Shown here piece by piece: positions 60,006-64,000 of a stretch of 64,000 nucleotides of DNA (the first letter of the stretch is position 1; each line of letters begins with the position of its first letter). Where the stretch lies: the NCBI RefSeq assembly GCF_001519065.1, contig NZ_KQ954266.1:1-64000 (forward strand), in the 5' to 3' direction. The DNA comes from Novosphingobium sp. FSW06-99. GTDB taxonomy: Bacteria > Pseudomonadota > Alphaproteobacteria > Sphingomonadales > Sphingomonadaceae. Both the position numbers and the translations under genes were made by a program. Below the pieces are notes generated by a model that saw nothing but the letters and a program-made list of their open reading frames with translations, did not search any database and was not told the origin of the DNA.

Positions 60006-60485
60006 ATGAGCCGATTCTTACTGTTAGCTTCGCTGGCACTGATACCGAATTCGGCATTTGCACAAGAGGCTGGCAATCGACTCTACCTGTTATGCGATGG
60101 TGGCGGCACTGCAAACAAAGCAGATGGTTCATTTGCACAAGGCTGGAACAACCACGGGGGTACCAGCAGCGCACTGGCGATTGGTCACGCTACCGTTGGT
60201 TTTGAAGATCAATTGCAGATTTGGATCGAAGGGAATGCAGGCAAGGCAAGAATGCCGCGAAGCATGCTGCCGAAGCTTCATGGCGGTGAAGGCGGCTGGT
60301 TTGAAATCAGCGATGTCGTGGTCGCAGACAGAGAAATAACTGGCACAGTTCGAGTGAATTTTGCAAACCACCCAAAGTTGATACTCGATAGATTAGCTGG
60401 GACGATAACTCTTTCTGGAAAGGTGGGCAATTTCAACGGTCGCTGTCGAAAATTTGATCCAGCGACCGCTGAAAAAGCTTTCTGA
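60006..60485 (+). CDS. Exported hypothetical protein, low GC
   Basis: A 159-residue protein with a signal peptide (MSRFLLLASLALIPNSAFAQ). The mature part has RLYLLCDGGGTANK, a Ser/Gly-rich stretch and beta-strand segments ending NFNGRCRKFDPATAEKAF, with two cysteines (positions about 30 and 146) that may form a disulfide. I recognise no named family. Codon use and GC are clearly lower than in kdpE 40 bp upstream, which suggests separate origin. GGAG lies before the ATG. It is convergent with the ABC ATPase gene. Confidence 0.65.
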   Translation: MSRFLLLASLALIPNSAFAQEAGNRLYLLCDGGGTANKADGSFAQGWNNHGGTSSALAIGHATVGFEDQLQIWIEGNAGKARMPRSMLPKLHGGEGGWFEISDVVVADREITGTVRVNFANHPKLILDRLAGTITLSGKVGNFNGRCRKFDPATAEKAF

Positions 60486-60494
60486 AAAAACCGG

Positions 60495-61802
60495 TCAGTG
60501 CTGGTCTTCCAGGCTGAAGCGGTCGTCGTCTTCGTCATAGGCGAACACTTCGGCATAGCGGCCCCACAAGGTGACCGTGCGCAGCGTTTCGTCGGCGTAG
60601 TCTTCGCTCATATAGTCTTCCAGCTCGTCGCGGAAGCGGCGCGCCGGGGCTTCGTGGCTGGCGCGTTCGTCGAGCACGCGGCGAATGTGCTGGACCAGCG
60701 GCACATGCTGGCTCAACGCCTGGGCAAACAGCGCCTTGCGCTGGTCGACATCGCCCTGGGCATAGCGCCGCGCCGATGGGGTAAGCACCAGTTCGGCGCC
60801 GCGCAGTTCGGCAAAGCGCAGCAATTGCAGCGTTTCGGCCATCGGGAACAGTTCGTCGGCTTCCAGTTGCAGCGAATCCGCCAGTTCCGACATGCTGGCC
60901 TTGCCATCGAACGGCGTGCCGTCGACTTCCTCGATCAACCCGGCGATCGAGTTGGTCGATACGCGCGGCAGCACCATGGCGATGCCGGTGCCGGGGAACA
61001 CGCCGTCGCGCATCGGTGCGGTCATTTCGGTGCGTGCGGTCATGCGCGCATAGATATCGTCGACCAGCGCGCGGAACGCCGGATCGAGCCGGTCGCGCGG
61101 CTGCGGCAGATCGACCTTGATTTCGGCCACCACCCGCCCGGGATTGGACGAGAACACCAGGATGCGGTCGCACATCAGCACCGCTTCCTCGATATTGTGG
61201 GTGACGATCAGGATTGACTTGATCGGCACGCGCCCTTCCGACCACAGATCGAGCAGATCGGTGCGCAGCGTTTCGGCGGTCAGCACGTCGAGCGCGGAAA
61301 ACGGCTCATCCATCAGCAGCAGCGAAGGATTGACCACCAGCGCGCGCGCCAGCCCGACGCGCTGGCGCATGCCGCCTGACAGTTCCTTGGGATACGCGTT
61401 TTCAAACCCGTCGAGCCCGATCAGGTCGATCGCCGCGATGGCGCGCGCGCGCGCTTCTGCGGCGGGCACTTTTTGCGCCTCCAACCCCAGTTCGACGTTT
61501 TCGAGCACGGTCAGCCACGGAAACAGCGCAAACGTCTGGAACACCATCGCCACCGACGGATCGGCCACATCGGGCCCCGGCACCAGCCGCGCAATGCCCT
61601 TGCTCGGACGGATCAGCCCGGCAATCGAGCGCAAAAGGGTCGATTTGCCCGAGCCGGAACGGCCTAGCAGCCCGACGATCTCACCCTGCGTCAGCTCAAG
61701 ATTGACGTCATCCAGCACGAGGTGTTCCTCGCCGGTATAAAAATGCTTCAGGCCTTTGACTTCGACCAGCAGCGGCTTTGCGTCAGTTGCAACGGTGGCC
61801 AT
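60495..61802 (-). CDS. ABC transporter ATPase with AAA-associated C-terminal domain
   Basis: A 435-residue ATPase. Residues 1-260 form a SsuB/TauB-type ABC cassette with GRSGSGKST, LSGGMRQRVGLARAL and LLLMDEPFSALD. Residues about 290-430 form the AAA-associated regulatory domain (LIEEVDGTPFDGKASMSELADSL and LELDELFP-like segments, FRDELEDYMSEDYADETLRTVTLWGRYAEVFAY). It pairs with the fused permease at 61841. Such systems are annotated for nitrate, sulfonate or bicarbonate, but no substrate-binding protein is present here. Confidence 0.88.
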   Translation of the reverse strand: MATVATDAKPLLVEVKGLKHFYTGEEHLVLDDVNLELTQGEIVGLLGRSGSGKSTLLRSIAGLIRPSKGIARLVPGPDVADPSVAMVFQTFALFPWLTVLENVELGLEAQKVPAAEARARAIAAIDLIGLDGFENAYPKELSGGMRQRVGLARALVVNPSLLLMDEPFSALDVLTAETLRTDLLDLWSEGRVPIKSILIVTHNIEEAVLMCDRILVFSSNPGRVVAEIKVDLPQPRDRLDPAFRALVDDIYARMTARTEMTAPMRDGVFPGTGIAMVLPRVSTNSIAGLIEEVDGTPFDGKASMSELADSLQLEADELFPMAETLQLLRFAELRGAELVLTPSARRYAQGDVDQRKALFAQALSQHVPLVQHIRRVLDERASHEAPARRFRDELEDYMSEDYADETLRTVTLWGRYAEVFAYDEDDDRFSLEDQH

Positions 61803-61840
61803 GGGCGGTGCTTCCTATCGTGAAAATCGGGGAGATCGGA

Positions 61841-63586
61841 TCAGGTCAGGCGCATGCGGCGTTCGCCATAGGCGTAGAGCGGGCGCCACAGGAACCGGTT
61901 GAACCCGATCACGAACAGGCTCATGACCCCGATCCCCAGCGCGACGCGCGCATAGTCACCGGCAATCGTCGCCTCTTCGATATAGCTGCCCAAACCGTGT
62001 GCCACCACTTTGTGATCGCCCCAGGTCACCAGTTCAGAGAGCACCGAGGCGTTCCACGAACCGCCGCTCGCGGTCAAGGCACCAGTGATGTAGAACGGAA
62101 AGATGCCGGGCAAGGCAACCTGGCGCCACCATTGCCATCCCCGCACATGGAACATGTCGGCCGCCTCGCGCAAGTCGGTCGGGATCGCGCTGGCCCCGGC
62201 GATGACGTTGAACAGGATATACCACTGCGTGCCCAAAATCATCAGCGGCGACAGCCACAGATCGGGCGCCAGATTCCACCGCACGATCGCGATCACCACG
62301 AAGGGAAACAGCACGTTGGCCGGAAACGCGGCCAGAAATTGCGCCACCGGCTGCAACCGTTCGGCCCAGACCGGGCGCAGGCCGATCCATACCCCGATCG
62401 GCACCCAGATCATGCTGGCCAGCACGATCAGCACCAGCACGCGGGTCATCGTGTAGCATCCCAGCACCACCGCGGTCAGCACTTCGTGCCACACCAGATA
62501 GCGCATGACATAGCGCACGGTCAGGAACAGCGCGACCAGCACCGCCACCGCAACAAACGCCTGCCACAGCCATTCAACCATCGCGGGCGTGCGCCGCTCG
62601 CCGACAATCCGGCGACGGGTGACGCGCGGCTCGAACGCCAGCAACATCCGCCCGATCGCGCCGAGTGGTGCCAGCACCACCGGCAGCAGCCGCGTGCGAC
62701 GCAGCATGTCGAACACCCATGATCGCGGGCGTTCGGTCGAGGCGGTCATTTCAAAGCGGAACCGATCGGCCCAGGCCACGATCGGGCGGAAGAACAACTG
62801 GTCATAGGCCAGGATGACCAGCGCCATCACGCCGACCGCTTCGCCCACCGCGCCCAGATCCTGCTTGATGATCGCCTGCGCCAGGAACGAGCCGATACCG
62901 GGCAGCGTGACCGAGGTGTTGCCCACGGTGATCGCTTCGGACGCGACGACAAAGAACCACCCGCCCGACATCGACATCATCGCGTTCCACACCAGTGCAG
63001 GCGTGCCGAACGGCAGATCGAGTTTCAAAAACCGGCGGATCGGCGACAGGCGATAGATCATCGTCGCCTCTTCCAGATCGCTGGGGATCGACCGCAGCGA
63101 CTGGTAGAAACTGAACGCCATGTTCCACGCCTGGCTGGTAAAGATCGTGAAGATCGAGGCGCATTCGACCCCCAGCACGCTGCCCGGAAACAGCCCCATG
63201 AAGAACGTCACGGTGAATGTCAGAAACCCGAAGATCGGCAGCGACTGCAGGATGTCGAGCGCGGGCACGATCAACTGCCCGGCATGGCGGCTGCGGGCGG
63301 CCAGCGTTGCCACCACCAGCGTGAACACGGTCGAGGCAAACAGCGCGGCAAACATGCGCAGCGTCGTGCGCAGCGCATAGTAAGGCAGAAACCACGGATC
63401 GAGCACCACCGGTTCGAGCCGCAGCGTCGACAGCGGCGCGACGGCGCCCTGTGCGGCGCGGAAGAACAGCACGCCCAGCCCCGCCAGGATGACAAAGGCA
63501 ATGGCATCTTCGCGGCTCGGGCGCGTCAGCCGCAACATCCGCGAAAAGGCGGGAAGCGGGCGGGCGCTGTTGCGGTCTGGGCTCAT
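61841..63586 (-). CDS. ABC transporter permease with two fused membrane domains
   Basis: A 581-residue protein with two tandem BPD-type permease halves (about 50-280 and 320-575). The EAA-like loops are SLRSIPSDLEEATMIYRLSPIRRFLKLDLPFGTPALVWN in the first half and ASAIPTDLREAADMFHVRGWQWWRQVALPGIFPFY in the second. Classical SsuC/TauC are a single half of about 260 residues, so this is a fused dimer. It lies 38 bp upstream of the ATPase on the minus strand. The substrate is unknown. Confidence 0.88.
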   Translation of the reverse strand: MSPDRNSARPLPAFSRMLRLTRPSREDAIAFVILAGLGVLFFRAAQGAVAPLSTLRLEPVVLDPWFLPYYALRTTLRMFAALFASTVFTLVVATLAARSRHAGQLIVPALDILQSLPIFGFLTFTVTFFMGLFPGSVLGVECASIFTIFTSQAWNMAFSFYQSLRSIPSDLEEATMIYRLSPIRRFLKLDLPFGTPALVWNAMMSMSGGWFFVVASEAITVGNTSVTLPGIGSFLAQAIIKQDLGAVGEAVGVMALVILAYDQLFFRPIVAWADRFRFEMTASTERPRSWVFDMLRRTRLLPVVLAPLGAIGRMLLAFEPRVTRRRIVGERRTPAMVEWLWQAFVAVAVLVALFLTVRYVMRYLVWHEVLTAVVLGCYTMTRVLVLIVLASMIWVPIGVWIGLRPVWAERLQPVAQFLAAFPANVLFPFVVIAIVRWNLAPDLWLSPLMILGTQWYILFNVIAGASAIPTDLREAADMFHVRGWQWWRQVALPGIFPFYITGALTASGGSWNASVLSELVTWGDHKVVAHGLGSYIEEATIAGDYARVALGIGVMSLFVIGFNRFLWRPLYAYGERRMRLT

Positions 63587-63599
63587 CGCGATAGCTCCC

Positions 63600-64000
63600 T
63601 CAACTCGTGGTGCTGACTGTCCAGGTGGCGGAAATCACCTCGTCATGGCGAGCGAGATGATCGACAATGGCATCGAGATCGGCTTCGTTGGCGCGCGACG
63701 GCACGAGCACGGCGGCCAGTTCCACCGAGTCCTTGCCTTGCGCCAGCGTTTCGATCTCGCGGATCGGGTAATGGTGGCGTTCGAGTTCGTCGAACAACAG
63801 GTCGCGCGCAAATGCAACCTGTTCTGCGGGCACCGTCACATGCACGCGATAAAGGGCTTCGGTTTCGCCCGGCCGCATCGGGCGCCGGTCGACGAATTCG
63901 ACCAGCGGCCGCAACAGCGTGTTGCCCGCCAGCACAAACAGCGTGACCAGCGCCGCCTCGGCCGGCAAGCGCGCGCCGGCAAACGCACCAACCGCCGCAG
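63600..64000 (-). CDS. MgtC/SapB-family membrane protein, partial
   Basis: The 3' part (about 133 codons) of a gene that continues past the window edge. It begins inside a membrane segment (AAVGAFAGARLPAEAALVTLFV) and ends with a soluble domain YRVHVTVPAEQVAFARDLLFDELERHHYPIREIETLA of ACT-like fold, as in MgtC proteins. MgtC proteins aid growth under low Mg2+ and modulate ATP synthase or other pumps. It lies 13 bp upstream of the fused permease on the same strand, so the two may be cotranscribed. Confidence 0.75.
   Translation of the reverse strand, partial: AAVGAFAGARLPAEAALVTLFVLAGNTLLRPLVEFVDRRPMRPGETEALYRVHVTVPAEQVAFARDLLFDELERHHYPIREIETLAQGKDSVELAAVLVPSRANEADLDAIVDHLARHDEVISATWTVSTTS

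Noticed and set aside
1..64000. Prophage, integrative element, CRISPR array, tRNA or rRNA genes
   Set aside because: No integrase, phage structural gene, repeat-spacer array, tRNA cloverleaf or rRNA sequence was seen; only an IS66 remnant at the left edge.

Overview
This is a 64 kb chromosomal window from a high-GC alphaproteobacterium, most likely of the order Sphingomonadales (Novosphingobium/Sphingomonas-like). This inference rests on overall codon use, two large TonB-dependent receptors with IVTA(Q/T)-type plug starts, a UrcA-family protein, an alphaproteobacterial intergenic repeat between rlmJ and an ABC-F gene, and the many aldehyde dehydrogenases and hydrolases. No rRNA, tRNA, CRISPR array or intact mobile element is visible.

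Layout. (1) 1-7.9 kb is an accessory region. It starts in a broken IS66 transposase joined to a tandem 18-bp repeat, followed by an Imm11-like gene, two alpha/beta hydrolases flanking a Dps-like gene with a damaged ferroxidase centre, a quinone oxidoreductase, a LysR regulator, a Rieske oxygenase and a secreted hydrolase. (2) 8.0-16.1 kb is a minus-strand catabolic run: TonB receptor, NylB/EstB-like serine hydrolase, DUF3237 protein, DoxX, a ThDP-dependent acetolactate-synthase-like enzyme and an aldehyde dehydrogenase. A LuxR-type regulator lies upstream. (3) 17.5-26.6 kb is the main find, a probable oxidative sulfoquinovose (plant sulfolipid sugar) catabolic locus. It has a GH31 sulfoquinovosidase with the complete KERWY sulfonate-binding signature, a LacI regulator, an aldo-keto reductase and an SsuD-type flavin-dependent monooxygenase. 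These four genes are joined by 4-bp overlaps. A divergent TonB receptor and a convergent MFS transporter complete the locus. (4) 26.8-38.4 kb holds a 797-residue HAD protein, UrcA-type small secreted proteins, a TPR/SLOG/cyclase-like protein and a second SLOG protein around a Crp/Fnr regulator, a DUF2844/DUF3443 pair, a GH127 enzyme and a thioesterase. (5) 38.5-48.4 kb holds MarR, thiolase-like, ALDH, Lrp/alanine dehydrogenase, RlmJ, ABC-F and LysR genes. (6) 48.5-51.7 kb is a purine salvage operon: exported nucleosidase-like protein, guanine deaminase and adenine deaminase. (7) 52.0-60.0 kb is a full kdpFABCDE potassium system preceded by an extra 27-residue membrane ORF. (8) 60.5-64 kb holds an ABC importer lacking a visible binding protein and a partial MgtC-like gene.

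How the genes may work together. In region 3, sulfoquinovosyl glycosides would cross the outer membrane by the TonB receptor and the inner membrane by the MFS carrier. The GH31 enzyme would then release sulfoquinovose, the monooxygenase would remove sulfite to give 6-oxo-glucose, and the aldo-keto reductase would reduce that to glucose, with LacI sensing the sugar. The flavin reductase that the monooxygenase needs is not in the window. Family names are from recognition of motifs; no database search was run.
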